A stretch of 64,000 bases of DNA from Hydrogenophaga sp. GTDB lineage: Bacteria > Pseudomonadota > Gammaproteobacteria > Burkholderiales > Burkholderiaceae_C. Position 1 is the first letter of the stretch. Each line of letters starts with the position of its first letter. A program made the translations under genes and the position numbers. Below, one piece after another: positions 1 to 10,386 of the stretch. The stretch is taken from NCBI RefSeq assembly GCF_014773545.1, contig NZ_SDDV01000007.1, forward strand, positions 1-64,000, written 5' to 3'. The notes beneath the pieces were generated by a model. It was not told the DNA's origin and searched no databases. It worked only from the letters and a program-made list of their open reading frames with translations.

Positions 1-81
1 GGACACCTTCTGATAGTTGTGCGACTCACGCTGGCGCGAGTTGAGCTGGCTATACGGTACTTTGGCTAGGGCAAGGGGCAT
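1..81 (-). CDS. 5' end of an unrecognised protein, cut by the window edge
   Basis: Not in the ORF track because it runs off the left edge. On the minus strand an ATG at 81 opens 27 sense codons (MPLALAKVPYSQLN...), and an in-frame TAG lies a short distance upstream, so this ATG is the likely start. No clear Shine-Dalgarno is visible. The peptide YSQLNSRQRESHNYQKVS resembles the N-terminus of a small conserved hypothetical family of proteobacteria that I recall only loosely. It lies just outside the presumed oriIS end of the neighbouring IS91-like element. Function unknown. Confidence 0.4.
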   Translation of the reverse strand, partial: MPLALAKVPYSQLNSRQRESHNYQKVS

Positions 82-471
82 ATTTTGGTGAGCCGAGGAC
101 GGCGCCTGTTGAGTGGCCTAACGAACAGCGTTTATCAGCCGCAAAGCAACGTGTGAATTCATCATGGGCCTCCCTTGCGGCTGATAAACCTTGTTGGACT
201 GAACCGCGCGAGGTGGCGGCGTGTGTTCTTGTGAATGGGCAGTGTAAGCTTCAACCGCCGATTCGGGCAATCCCAAAGGCCGCTGGGAGCGCCCATTGTG
301 TGGTGCTGACCACGTTGGAGAGGTCGGTTTCGCCCTGCACAGCGCACGACCGAGCCTGCTTGCAGGCTTTGCCCGTGTCACCACCGGCGCTCACGCCCCT
401 GGGGGCGCAGGTGAGCCCACGGCCACACCGGCGTGGCTGGCGGTGATTCTTCAAAGCGTGCCCGGCCGCAT
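82..471. other. Left terminal part of the IS91-like element, no gene seen
   Basis: About 390 bases hold no ORF that looks real; the track ORFs here are short and mutually overlapping. Going rightward the stretch contains a short flank, the GAAC/GTTC tetranucleotide at 123-126, a long inverted repeat (130-189), and then GC-rich sequence leading to the stop codon of the decayed transposase. I read it as the 3' untranslated end of the element. Confidence 0.5.
130..189. repeat. 15-bp perfect inverted repeat at presumed oriIS end
   Basis: GTTTATCAGCCGCAA at 130-144 is exactly inverted as TTGCGGCTGATAAAC at 175-189, with a 30-base spacer. On the minus strand the outer arm is followed within a few bases by GTTC (123-126). 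In IS91-family elements the origin end is downstream of the transposase, carries a palindrome and abuts GTTC or CTTG, which fits. That it is the true oriIS is inference. Confidence 0.6.
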
Positions 472-1654
472 TCATGGCGGCCCCCGGCAGGCAGCCTCTC
501 GGGTTGGACCGGTCGATCTGCTGCGCTGCGGCCCCAGCAACTGCACCAGCCGCAGCCGTCCCATTCGGCAGTGGGGACAGGTGTCGATCTCCAGCGCCGC
601 CACCCGCCGCATGAAGGCCTGCGCGTCCCAGGTGGCCTGCGGCTGCGGCTGGGGCATCTGCAGCAACGCCCTGGCCTGGCTCAGGCGCTCGCCCTTGCTC
701 GCCGGCGCCAGCAGCCCAACGTTCCGGATGCGTTTGAACCCAGCGGGCAACACGTGTTGCAGCAAGCGGCCAATGAACTCGTCCCCGGCAATCTGCAGCA
801 CGCGTTTGCCGCCTGAGTCGTTGGCGCGCACACGCAAGCGCACCGCGTCCCCCTCGATGCCCAACAAGCGCTCGTTGCCCACCGCCGTGCGGTGCGTGTA
901 GCGGAGGTAGTCCAGCACCGCTGCGGGCCCAGCCATCGGGGTCTTGGCGTACACCACCCAGTCGTGGTGGCGCAGCGCGGCCAGGCGCTGACTGCGCTCG
1001 TTTTGCGTCTGCGCCGGGTCGCGCGCAAGTGCGCCCGATTGTTCAGCCTGCACCAGCGCTGCTAGAAACTTGCCCCGAAACACTTCTCAATCAGCGCTTT
1101 GACCGGGAACAGGAAGTCCGGCGCTCGCTGGGGCATGACCCACCGGGTGTTTCCTTCACCGTCGCGCTGCAGTGCCCCACAGGCCATGAGCGCGTGCACA
1201 TGCAGGTGGCGGCGCAGGTCCTGCGTCCAGGTGTGCAGCACCAGCGTGAAGGCGCCCGTGCCGCCCAGCCAGCGCGGGTTGGCAGCGTGGCCGCCGTGCA
1301 CTGCATCAGCGCATCAAAGACCCAGCGCGGGTGAACACCGGCCAGCGCGTTCAACTCGTGCGGCAGGGTGAAGACCAGATGGCAATACGGCACATTGAGC
1401 AGCTCGGCCAGGCGTGCGCTGCGCCAGTTATCGCGCGCCCGGCTCTGGCACTGCGGGCAATGCCGGTTGCGACACGAGTGCCAGCGCCACTGCGGCGCCC
1501 CGCAACCGTCGCAGGCCAGTTGCTGGCCGCCCAGCGCCGCTGTGCGGCAGGCCACGATGGCGCGCCAGGCACGGGCCTGCACTGTGCTCAGGCGGTGCCC
1601 GCTGAGGTATTTGGCTCCAAAGTGCCGCAGCACCTGGGCCAGCGTGGTGGCCAT
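472..1654 (-). pseudogene. IS91 family transposase, two frameshifts
   Basis: Three minus-strand frames join to give one IS91-type rolling-circle transposase. Frame A (from 1654) carries the N-terminal zinc finger (CDGCG...RNRHCPQC) as far as about VFDALMQ. Frame B (about 1301-1062) carries the HUH motif HLHVHAL and VMPQRAPDFLFPVKAL. Frame C (1083-472) carries FRGKFLAAL, the tyrosine region YLRYTHR and the C-terminal CPHC. The breaks fall near 1300 and near 1085-1095. The usual motif as I remember it is YLxRYTHR with tyrosines four apart; here one residue is missing, so the tyrosines are three apart. Each lesion alone should inactivate it. Sequencing error at the frameshifts cannot be excluded. 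Confidence 0.8.
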
Positions 1655-1661
1655 GACCGCC

Positions 1662-2534
1662 TCACTGGCGGATCACCGGCGCCAGCTGGCTCAGCAGAGC
1701 CAGCGGCTGGCTGCGCGCGCCATCGGGTGCGTCCGGACGCGCCAGGTGCAGGTAGCGCGTGGTGGTGCTCACCTGGCTGTGGCCCAGCCACTGCGAGAGG
1801 CTGTGCAGGTCCACCCCGGCTTCGAGCAGGTGCGTGGCCCAGCAGTGGCGCAGGGTGTGGATGCCGCCGCGTTTGGTGATGCCCGCGTGCGCGCAGGCCG
1901 CGCGGTACCAGCGCTGGGCGCTCTCGGGCTGCAGCGGCTGGCCAGGGTCGCTTTGCGCCACGAACAGCCACTGCCGGGGGCGCCCCACTTGCCACCACGC
2001 GCGCAACAGTTCCAGCACATCGGGTGCCAGCGGCACGTAGCGGTCTTTGCCGCCCTTGCCTTGCTCGACTCGGATGCACATGCGGTCGGCGGCGCTGTCG
2101 ATGTCGCGCACCCGCAGGTGGCACAGCTCCGACAGGCGCAGACCCGTTCCATAGGCTGCCATCAGGAAGGTGCGCGACTTCGCGTGCCGGGCCACGGCAA
2201 ACAGTCGGGTCAGCTCCTGGCGCGAGAGGATCTCGGGCAACTTCTGGGGCGCTGGCGCCAGCGGGATCTCGAAGGCTTTGCCATCCAGCCCCAGCACGGT
2301 GCCGTAGAGAAAGCGGCAGGCGCTGGCGTACTGGTTGACGCTGGAGCGCGAGAGGTGTTTGTCTTGTATCTGGTGCAGCAGGTAGCGCTGTACCTCCAGG
2401 GCCGTGAGGGTGTCCGGGCTGCGCCGGTAGTGGCGCGCCAGACGCGCGACGGCCTCGGTGTATGCCTCCTGGGTGCGCGTTGCCATGCCGCGCAGCACCA
2501 TGGCTTCGAGCATGCGTTGACGAAGCGGGGTCAT
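1662..2534 (-). CDS. Tyrosine-type recombinase/integrase of the IS91-like element
   Basis: A 290-residue XerC/D-like phage-integrase-family protein. It has an N-terminal SAM-like DNA-binding domain (about 1-90) and a C-terminal catalytic domain. The catalytic set is visible: Arg in TGLRLSEL, Lys in GKGGKDRYVPL, HxxR in HTLRHCWATHL, His in LGHSQVSTTTRYLHL whose last Tyr is the nucleophile. The track ORF starts at 2630, but ATG 2534 is preceded by AAGGAG and matches the usual N-terminus MTPLRQRMLEAM. The gene ends 7 bases before the transposase start and is probably cotranscribed with it. It appears intact, unlike its partner. Its role in IS91-like transposition is not established; resolution or target-site choice are guesses. 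Confidence 0.85.
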   Translation of the reverse strand: MTPLRQRMLEAMVLRGMATRTQEAYTEAVARLARHYRRSPDTLTALEVQRYLLHQIQDKHLSRSSVNQYASACRFLYGTVLGLDGKAFEIPLAPAPQKLPEILSRQELTRLFAVARHAKSRTFLMAAYGTGLRLSELCHLRVRDIDSAADRMCIRVEQGKGGKDRYVPLAPDVLELLRAWWQVGRPRQWLFVAQSDPGQPLQPESAQRWYRAACAHAGITKRGGIHTLRHCWATHLLEAGVDLHSLSQWLGHSQVSTTTRYLHLARPDAPDGARSQPLALLSQLAPVIRQ

Positions 2535-2600
2535 TGCCTTCTCCTTGAAACCGGGAACATTCCCGTCTCCAAGGCTGTCAAGCTCACAACCCCATGCAAA

Positions 2601-2635
2601 ACGCGGTGGCAGCACCAGAGTGCCAACCACCGCGT
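2601..2635. repeat. Hairpin at the right end of the IS91-like element
   Basis: ACGCGGTGG (2601-2609) pairs with CCACCGCGT (2627-2635). It lies upstream of the recombinase start and just beyond the radC stop codon. IS91 elements carry a subterminal palindrome at the terIS end, so this may mark that end. It could instead terminate radC transcription, though no T-run is present. Confidence 0.4.
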
Positions 2636-2661
2636 CAGCGGTTTAGTTCAACTCAGCATTA

Positions 2662-3354
2662 TCAGAGCAGCCCCAACTCGGCCATCGACACCGCTTGCTC
2701 GCGCGTGACGATGAAGTGGTCCAGCACGCGCACGTCTATCAGCGCCAGCGCGGCTTTCAGTGCCTGGGTGAGCGCTTCGTCGGCGCGCGAGGGTTGGGCG
2801 GTGCCGCTGGGGTGGTTGTGCGCCAGCACCACCGCAGCGGCGTGGTGGTGCAGGGCGCGCAGCACCACTTCGCGTGGGTAGACACTGGACTGCGTCAGCG
2901 TGCCGCGAAACAGTTCCTCGAATTCGATCAGCCGGTTCTGGCTGTCCAGAAACAGCAGCGCAAAGACTTCGTGCGCGCGCGCGCCCAACTGCAGTTGCAG
3001 ATAATCGCGCACCGCCTGCGGGCTGTCGAACAGCGGTTTTTGCTTGAGCTCCTGCGCCAGCGCCCGGCGCGCGAGTTCCAGCACCGCCACCACCTCGGCG
3101 CGTTTGGCCGGCCCCAGGCCCTTGATGATTTTGAGCGCGTCGGCGCTGGTGTGCAGCAGGCCGGCCACGCCGCCAAAGCGCTCCAGCAGCTCTTGTGCCA
3201 GTTGCAGCACGTGCTTGCCGGCCATGCCGGTGCGCAGCAGCAGCGCCAGCAGTTCGACGTCGCTCAGCGCGGCGGGGCCGCGGGCGAGCAGCTTTTCGCG
3301 CGGGCGTGCGTCGAGCGGCAGGTTTTTCAGCCCGGGCGTGGCAAGGCCATTCAT
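2662..3354 (-). CDS. radC: RadC family JAB/MPN-domain protein
   Basis: A 230-residue UPF0758/RadC protein. The N-terminal third (about 10-100) holds the helix-hairpin-helix-like region ([21 protein letters not shown]...[12 protein letters not shown]). The C-terminal JAMM domain carries HNHPSG followed by an Asp in PSRADE, the zinc-binding set of the JAB1/MPN fold. The historical link to DNA repair is doubtful and the biochemical role of RadC is not settled. The gene is divergent from fkpB. The IS91-like element lies directly behind its stop codon and has not damaged the coding sequence: the C-terminus SMAELGLL is typical. Confidence 0.95.
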   Translation of the reverse strand: MNGLATPGLKNLPLDARPREKLLARGPAALSDVELLALLLRTGMAGKHVLQLAQELLERFGGVAGLLHTSADALKIIKGLGPAKRAEVVAVLELARRALAQELKQKPLFDSPQAVRDYLQLQLGARAHEVFALLFLDSQNRLIEFEELFRGTLTQSSVYPREVVLRALHHHAAAVVLAHNHPSGTAQPSRADEALTQALKAALALIDVRVLDHFIVTREQAVSMAELGLL

Positions 3355-3384
3355 GGGTTTTCCCTTCCAGCTTTGTGTCGCTTT

Positions 3385-3392
3385 CTACAATG
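3385..3392 (+). promoter_or_regulatory. Possible -10 element for fkpB-ispH
   Basis: TCTACAAT resembles a sigma-70 -10 box and lies in the radC-fkpB divergent gap, about 70 bases before the fkpB ATG. No good -35 hexamer sits at 16-18 bases, so the call is weak. Confidence 0.3.
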
Positions 3393-3464
3393 ACCGCTGT
3401 CGGTGAGCGCACGCCGCCCGGCCCCTGCGCAGCACCTATCCCAGCCACCTTCCTCATCTCGTTT

Positions 3465-3910
3465 ATGACTCAGGTCCAAGCAGGCTCTTTCCTCACCTTG
3501 CACTATCGCCTGTCAGGGCCGCAGGGCAGGGTCGTCATCGATACCTTTGGCGGCTCGCCCGCCACGCTCAGCCTGGGTGCAGGCGAGCTCTCGCCCGCCA
3601 TCGAGCAAGGCCTGATCGGACTGCACGAAGGCAGCCGCAGCGTGCTCGAGTTTGCCGCTGGCGAGGCCTTTGGTTCGCGCCAGGCGCAACTGGTGCAGTG
3701 GGTGGCGCGCCAGTTGCTCGAGCGCCTGGGCGATCCGCAGCAGGTTTACGCCGTCGGTGACGTGGTGCAATTTCCCACCCCCGACGGTCAGGGTCGTTAT
3801 GCCGGTTCGGTGCTCGAGCTGGGTCCGGATGGCGCGTTGTTGTTTGACTTCAACCACCCGCTGGCCGGCCAGCCGGTGCGGTTTGAGTTGCAACTGATAG
3901 GGGTTTTGTG

Positions 3911-3911
<1 letters not shown>
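3465..3911 (+). CDS. fkpB: FKBP-type peptidyl-prolyl cis-trans isomerase, SlpA/FkpB type
   Basis: A 148-residue cytoplasmic FKBP of the SlyD/SlpA branch. The FKBP core opens with SFLTLHYRLSG and DTFGGSPATLSLGAGELSPAIEQGLIGLHEGS. The insert-in-flap domain follows (about 70-120), then the returning strand NHPLAGQPVRFELQLIGV. The ORF track starts at 3195, but the ATG at 3465 gives the family length and N-terminus. Its TGA overlaps the ispH ATG (TGATG), an fkpB-ispH pairing conserved across proteobacteria that implies translational coupling. Likely role: proline isomerisation and chaperoning of folding proteins. Confidence 0.93.
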
Positions 3912-6240
<2,329 letters not shown>

Positions 6241-6243
6241 AGC

Positions 6244-6260
6244 GGCTGCGCTGCGCAGCC
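6244..6260 (+). terminator. Hairpin after serS
   Basis: GGCTGCG-CTG-CGCAGCC forms a perfect 7-bp GC stem four bases after the serS stop codon. No T-run follows, so it is not a classical intrinsic terminator. It could slow polymerase or protect the 3' end. Confidence 0.35.
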
Positions 6261-6384
6261 AGCACGTGACACCGGGTTAACCCTGAGCACAAAATCACCA
6301 TACGCTCGCACAATGGGTAGGCAATTTCCTTCATAGGCATGGCGCCGTTCGCACCCAGGCGCCACCACCCCACAGGAGCGTCAG

Positions 6385-6861
6385 ATGCACAAAGCCTTGC
6401 ACATCAACCCAGATAAATGCACCGGCTGCCTGCAGTGCGAAATGGCTTGTTCATTCGAGAACTACGGCATTTTCGCAACCTCCAAGTCGCGCATCAAGGT
6501 GTTTGACTTCCACCACACCGGCAAGAAAGTCCCCTACACCTGCACCCAGTGCGACGAGGCCTGGTGCCTGCACGCCTGCCCGGTCGAGGCGATTCAAGTC
6601 GACCGGGCCACCGGCGCCAAGGTGGTCAACGAGAGCACCTGCGTCGGCTGCAAGGTCTGCACCATTGCCTGCCCGTTTGGCACCATCAACTACGTGCAGG
6701 AAACCGGCAAGGTGCAAAAGTGCGATCTCTGCGGCGGTGATCCGGCCTGCGCCGATGCCTGCCCAACGGCAGCCATCACCTTCATCGACGCCAACTGGAG
6801 CGGCATCGACAGAATGAAACAGTGGGCCGACAAGCTGGGCAACCAGTCCGCCGCCGCCTGA
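6385..6861 (+). CDS. aorA: Polyferredoxin subunit of tungsten aldehyde oxidoreductase (AorA-like)
   Basis: A 158-residue iron-sulfur protein with four cysteine clusters for [4Fe-4S] centres: CTGCLQCEMAC, CTQCDEAWCLHAC, CVGCKVCTIAC and CDLCGGDPACADAC. No signal peptide is present, so it is cytoplasmic. AGGAG precedes the ATG. It is followed after 26 bases by the catalytic subunit. In the Aromatoleum aromaticum enzyme the equivalent small subunit carries electrons between catalytic and FAD subunits and builds filaments; by position and cysteine pattern the same role is inferred. Confidence 0.88.
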   Translation: MHKALHINPDKCTGCLQCEMACSFENYGIFATSKSRIKVFDFHHTGKKVPYTCTQCDEAWCLHACPVEAIQVDRATGAKVVNESTCVGCKVCTIACPFGTINYVQETGKVQKCDLCGGDPACADACPTAAITFIDANWSGIDRMKQWADKLGNQSAAA

Positions 6862-6887
6862 CCCCCATCCACCGAAGGAGCAGCATC

Positions 6888-8735
6888 ATGTCTTGGGCCG
6901 GAAAAATTCTTCGCGTCAATCTGAGCGCGGGCCGCATCAGCAGCGAACCCTTGAACATGGCGTGGGCGCGAGCCTACCTGGGTTCGCGCGGTCTGGGCAG
7001 CAAGTACCTGAGCAGCGAAATCGACCCCCGGGTCGATCCGCTGTCGCCCGACAACAAAATCATCTGGGCCACCGGCCCGCTGACCGGCACCATGGCATCC
7101 ACCGGCGGGCGCTACACCGTTATCACCAAGAGCCCGCTGACCGGTGCCATTGCCTGCTCCAACTCGGGTGGCTACTGGGGTGCCGAGCTGAAAATGGCCG
7201 GTTGGGACATGGTTATTTTTGAGGGCCGCTCGCCCCAGCCGGTCTTCCTCCACATCAGCGATGACACAGCCGAGCTGCGCGACGCCTCCGAGCTGTGGGG
7301 TCAGAGCGTCTGGAAGACCGAGGCCGCGCTCAAGACCCGCCTGCAAGACCCGCTGCTGCGGGTCTCCAGCATTGGTAAGGCGGGTGAAAACAGCGTGTTG
7401 TTCGCGTCGGTGGTGAACGATCTGCACCGCGCTGCCGGCCGCTCGGGCGTGGGCGCTGTCATGGGCAGCAAAAACCTCAAGGCCATTGCGGTGCGCGGCA
7501 CCCAGGGCGTGGGCAACATCCGCCATCCCAAGGCGTTCATGGCGGCCACCAAGGCGGCCAAAAAAGTGTTGGCCGACAACGCCGTCACCGGCCAGGGTCT
7601 GCCCACCTACGGCACCCAGGTGCTGATGAACGTGATCAACGAGATCGGTGCCTTGCCGACCCGCAACCATCGCGACAACGCCTTTGAAGGTGCCAGGGAT
7701 ATTTCGGCCGAAGCCATGGCCACGCCGCGCGCATCTGACGGCAAGAAGCAGTTGGTGACCAACCAGGCCTGCTTTGGCTGCACCATCGCCTGTGGGCGCA
7801 TCAGCAAGATTGACCAGACGCATTTTTCGGTGGCCAACAAGCCCGAGTACTGGGGTGCCAGCGGTGGCCTGGAGTACGAAGCCGCCTGGGCGCTGGGCGC
7901 GGCCAACGGCGTCAACGACCTCGAAGCCTTGCAATACGCCAATCTGTTGTGCAACGAAGAGGGCATGGACCCGATCAGCTTTGGCGCCACTGTCGGCGCG
8001 GTGATGGAGCTGTACGAAATGGGGGTGCTGAGCGCCGAGCAGTTGGGTATCAAGGCCGGGTTTGGATCGGCACAGGCTTTGGTCCACTTTGCCGAAATTA
8101 CCGCCCGAGGCGAGGGCTTCGGCAAGGAACTCGGCCAGGGATCGAAGCGCCTGAGCGCAAAATATGGCCACCCCGATTTGTCGATGAGCGTCAAGGGCCA
8201 GGAGTTTCCGGCCTACGACGGCCGCGCGATTCAGGGCATGGGCCTGGCCTACGCCACCAGCAACCGCGGCGCCTGCCACTTGCGCGGCTACACCGTCGCC
8301 TCCGAGGTGCTGGGCATTCCGGTCAAGACAGATCCGTTGGAACACCAGGGCAAGCCCGAACTGGTCAAGGCGTTTCAGGACGCCACTGCCGCCTTCGATT
8401 CGGCGGGCATCTGCGTCTTCACCAGTTTTGCCTGGACGCTGGCCGACGTGGCGCCCCAGGTGCAGGCCGCCTGCGGCGAAGAATTCACCCTGGAGCAGCT
8501 CAACCACATTGGCGAACGCATCTGGAACATGGAGCGCGAGTTCAACAATGCCGCCGGTTTCACCCGGGCCGATGACACGCTGCCCAAGCGCTTGCTGACC
8601 GAAGCCTGCAAGACCGGCCCGGCCACCGGCAAGGTCAGTATGCTGGCCGAGATGCTGCCGGGATACTACGCTGCGCGCGGCTGGGACCACGAGGGCCGAC
8701 CGACCGTCGAAACCAGGGCCCGGCTGGGTCTCTGA
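6888..8735 (+). CDS. aorB: Tungsten-dependent aldehyde ferredoxin oxidoreductase, catalytic subunit (AorB-like)
   Basis: A 615-residue AOR-family protein that binds a W-bis-pterin cofactor and one [4Fe-4S] cluster and interconverts aldehydes and carboxylic acids. The N-terminal AOR domain (GKILRVNLSAG...TGGRYTVITKSPLTGAIACSNSGGYWGAELK) is followed by the pterin-binding middle. The cluster motif CFGCTIAC is near residue 290 and the fourth Cys is in DSAGICVFTSF. The start ATG 6888 has AAGGAG eight bases upstream; the longer track ORF overlaps aorA. The neighbours (ferredoxin, FAD protein, MoaD-like protein) place it in the AorABC subfamily and not with the single-subunit archaeal enzymes. Whether tungsten or molybdenum is used cannot be read from sequence; tungsten is the family norm. 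Confidence 0.92.
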   Translation: MSWAGKILRVNLSAGRISSEPLNMAWARAYLGSRGLGSKYLSSEIDPRVDPLSPDNKIIWATGPLTGTMASTGGRYTVITKSPLTGAIACSNSGGYWGAELKMAGWDMVIFEGRSPQPVFLHISDDTAELRDASELWGQSVWKTEAALKTRLQDPLLRVSSIGKAGENSVLFASVVNDLHRAAGRSGVGAVMGSKNLKAIAVRGTQGVGNIRHPKAFMAATKAAKKVLADNAVTGQGLPTYGTQVLMNVINEIGALPTRNHRDNAFEGARDISAEAMATPRASDGKKQLVTNQACFGCTIACGRISKIDQTHFSVANKPEYWGASGGLEYEAAWALGAANGVNDLEALQYANLLCNEEGMDPISFGATVGAVMELYEMGVLSAEQLGIKAGFGSAQALVHFAEITARGEGFGKELGQGSKRLSAKYGHPDLSMSVKGQEFPAYDGRAIQGMGLAYATSNRGACHLRGYTVASEVLGIPVKTDPLEHQGKPELVKAFQDATAAFDSAGICVFTSFAWTLADVAPQVQAACGEEFTLEQLNHIGERIWNMEREFNNAAGFTRADDTLPKRLLTEACKTGPATGKVSMLAEMLPGYYAARGWDHEGRPTVETRARLGL

Positions 8736-8814
8736 GTCTTGCCGCCCGTGCGCGTCTGGCCCAAAAAAGCAGGGACATTCGGCGCACCGCCCTTGAGCCT
8801 TGCGGAAAACCGAC

Positions 8815-10125
8815 ATGCACCACCTCATTCTCGGCGCCGGCCCGGCCGGCGTGATCGCGGCGGATACCCTGCGCAAGCACGCGCCGGCCGACCGCATCAC
8901 CCTGGTGGGCGATGAGCCTGAGACGCCGTATTCGCGCATGGCGATTCCGTATCTGCTGATGGGCCAGATCGACGAGCGCGGCACCCATTTGCGCCTGCGC
9001 GAGAGCCACTACGATGAGGCGCGCCTGCATATCGTTCGCGCCCGCGCCACCCAGGTCGACGCGCCGGGCCGCACGGTGCGTCTGGACAACGGACAGGTGC
9101 TCGGCTTTGACCGCCTGCTGATCGCCACCGGTTCGCACCCCTTGCGCCCGCCGATTGCCGGTATCGACTCAGCCGGCGTCCATTCTTGCTGGACGCTGGA
9201 AGACGCGCGCGCGATTGCCAGGCTGGCCCGGCCTGGAGCCCGCGTGCTGCAAATGGGCGCCGGCTTTATTGGATGCATCACCATGGAAGCGCTCAAGCAG
9301 CGTGGTGTGCAGCTCACGGTGGTGGAGAGGGGCGAGCGCATGCTGGCGCGCATGATGGGTGCGGTGGCCGGCGGCATGATACGCGCCTGGTGCCAGCGCC
9401 AGGGGGTGCAGGTCTGCACCGGAACCCGGGTCGAAGCGATCGAGCCGCTGGCGGCAGGCGCTGCGTCGGCACAGGCCAGCGGTCTGCGCGTGCGGCTGTC
9501 GAACGGGCAGACGCTGGCGGCCGATCTGGTCATCAGCGCCACCGGCGTGCGCCCGGCGATCGGTTTTCTGGAGCATTCCGGCATCACCTGTTTGCAAGGC
9601 GTGCTGACCGACGAGCACCTGCAAACCAATGTGGCCGGCATCTACGCCGCTGGCGACTGTGCCGAGGCGTTTGACAAAGTCAGCGGCACGTCCATCGTCA
9701 GCGCCATTCAGCCCAACGCGGTTGAACAAGCGCGTGTGGCAGCGCTCAACATGCTGGGGCTGGCCACCGAGCTGCGCGGCGTCACGCAGATCAATGTGCT
9801 CGACACCCTGGGCCTGATCAGCGCCAGTTTTGGCCACTGGGGGGGCGTGCCCGGCGGCGAGCACGTGGAGCTGACCGACCAGGCGCATGGCAAACACCTC
9901 AGCCTGCAATTCCGAGACGACGTGCTGGTCGGTTGCAACGCGGTCGGCTGGACCGAGCACGTCGGCGTGCTGCGCGGCTTGGTTGAAGGCCAGGTGCGCT
10001 TGGGCGAGTGGAAAGACCGGTTGCTGCACGATCCGACCTGCTTGATGCAGGCTTATCTGGCTTGCGCGCAAGGGCAGGGTGGGTGGAGCGGGGCGACCGA
10101 CCAGCGCCGCCGCGCCGGCGCTTGA
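8815..10125 (+). CDS. aorC: FAD/NAD(P)-dependent oxidoreductase subunit of the AOR complex (AorC-like)
   Basis: A 436-residue pyridine-nucleotide disulfide-reductase-fold flavoprotein. The FAD dinucleotide motif is at the N-terminus (LILGAGPAGVIAADTL), the NAD(P) motif near 155 (VLQMGAGFIGCITMEAL), and the second FAD signature is GIYAAGDCAEAFD. The redox-active CxxxxC of true disulfide reductases is absent, as in NADH-dependent ferredoxin reductases. The track starts at TTG 8800; ATG 8815 directly before HHLILGAG is the better start. It lies 79 bases after aorB. Inferred role: pass electrons from the ferredoxin subunit to NAD+ or from NADH in the reverse direction. Confidence 0.85.
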   Translation: MHHLILGAGPAGVIAADTLRKHAPADRITLVGDEPETPYSRMAIPYLLMGQIDERGTHLRLRESHYDEARLHIVRARATQVDAPGRTVRLDNGQVLGFDRLLIATGSHPLRPPIAGIDSAGVHSCWTLEDARAIARLARPGARVLQMGAGFIGCITMEALKQRGVQLTVVERGERMLARMMGAVAGGMIRAWCQRQGVQVCTGTRVEAIEPLAAGAASAQASGLRVRLSNGQTLAADLVISATGVRPAIGFLEHSGITCLQGVLTDEHLQTNVAGIYAAGDCAEAFDKVSGTSIVSAIQPNAVEQARVAALNMLGLATELRGVTQINVLDTLGLISASFGHWGGVPGGEHVELTDQAHGKHLSLQFRDDVLVGCNAVGWTEHVGVLRGLVEGQVRLGEWKDRLLHDPTCLMQAYLACAQGQGGWSGATDQRRRAGA

Positions 10126-10129
10126 GAAC

Positions 10130-10384
10130 ATGAAAATCACCGTCAAGCTGTTTGCCACCCTGACCGACTACCTCCCTGCGTCAGCGCGGCGCAGCAATCT
10201 GGTCGAGATCGAGGTGGAGCCGGGTGCCAGCATCAACCAGATCATCGAATCCTTTGGCCTGCCACCCAGGCTGGTGCATCTGGTGTTGGTGAATGGAAAG
10301 TACGTCGAGCCGCAGGCCCGTTTGAACACCACTCTCTCCCCCGACGACGTGCTGGCAATCTGGCCGCCGATTGCCGGTGGCTGA
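10130..10384 (+). CDS. MoaD/ThiS-like sulfur carrier, AOR-associated
   Basis: An 84-residue ubiquitin-fold protein (MKITVKLFATLTDYLP...) ending PPIAGG, the C-terminal Gly-Gly that MoaD-type carriers need for adenylation and thiocarboxylation. It starts 4 bases after aorC; the longer track ORF begins inside aorC. A dedicated MoaD-like gene beside an AOR gene is common and suggests supply of dithiolene sulfur for the bis-pterin cofactor. It might replace or supplement the housekeeping MoaD, which is not in this window. Confidence 0.82.
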   Translation: MKITVKLFATLTDYLPASARRSNLVEIEVEPGASINQIIESFGLPPRLVHLVLVNGKYVEPQARLNTTLSPDDVLAIWPPIAGG

Positions 10385-10386
10385 GC

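Larger units (their letters stand above)
127..2645 (-). mobile_element. IS91-like element with tyrosine recombinase and decayed HUH/Y2 transposase
   Basis: The element reads right to left: a tyrosine recombinase (1662-2534), then an IS91-type transposase (1654-472) whose start nearly abuts the recombinase stop. The left (transposase-distal) end has a 15-bp inverted repeat followed, on the minus strand, by GTTC, the tetranucleotide known to flank the origin end of IS91 elements. The right end has a 9-bp-stem hairpin. The two-gene arrangement of a recombinase ahead of an IS91 transposase occurs in several proteobacterial IS91 relatives. The element sits between an unknown gene and the 3' end of radC. 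Exact boundaries are inferred, particularly on the right (about 2640-2660). The transposase is frameshifted, so the copy is probably immobile on its own. Confidence 0.7.

Noticed and set aside
1368-2708. 446-residue plus-strand ORF
   Set aside because: Antisense shadow of the tyrosine recombinase and the transposase.
6690-8984. 764-residue minus-strand ORF
   Set aside because: Antisense shadow of aorB; no recognisable domains, and the plus-strand gene has strong family motifs.
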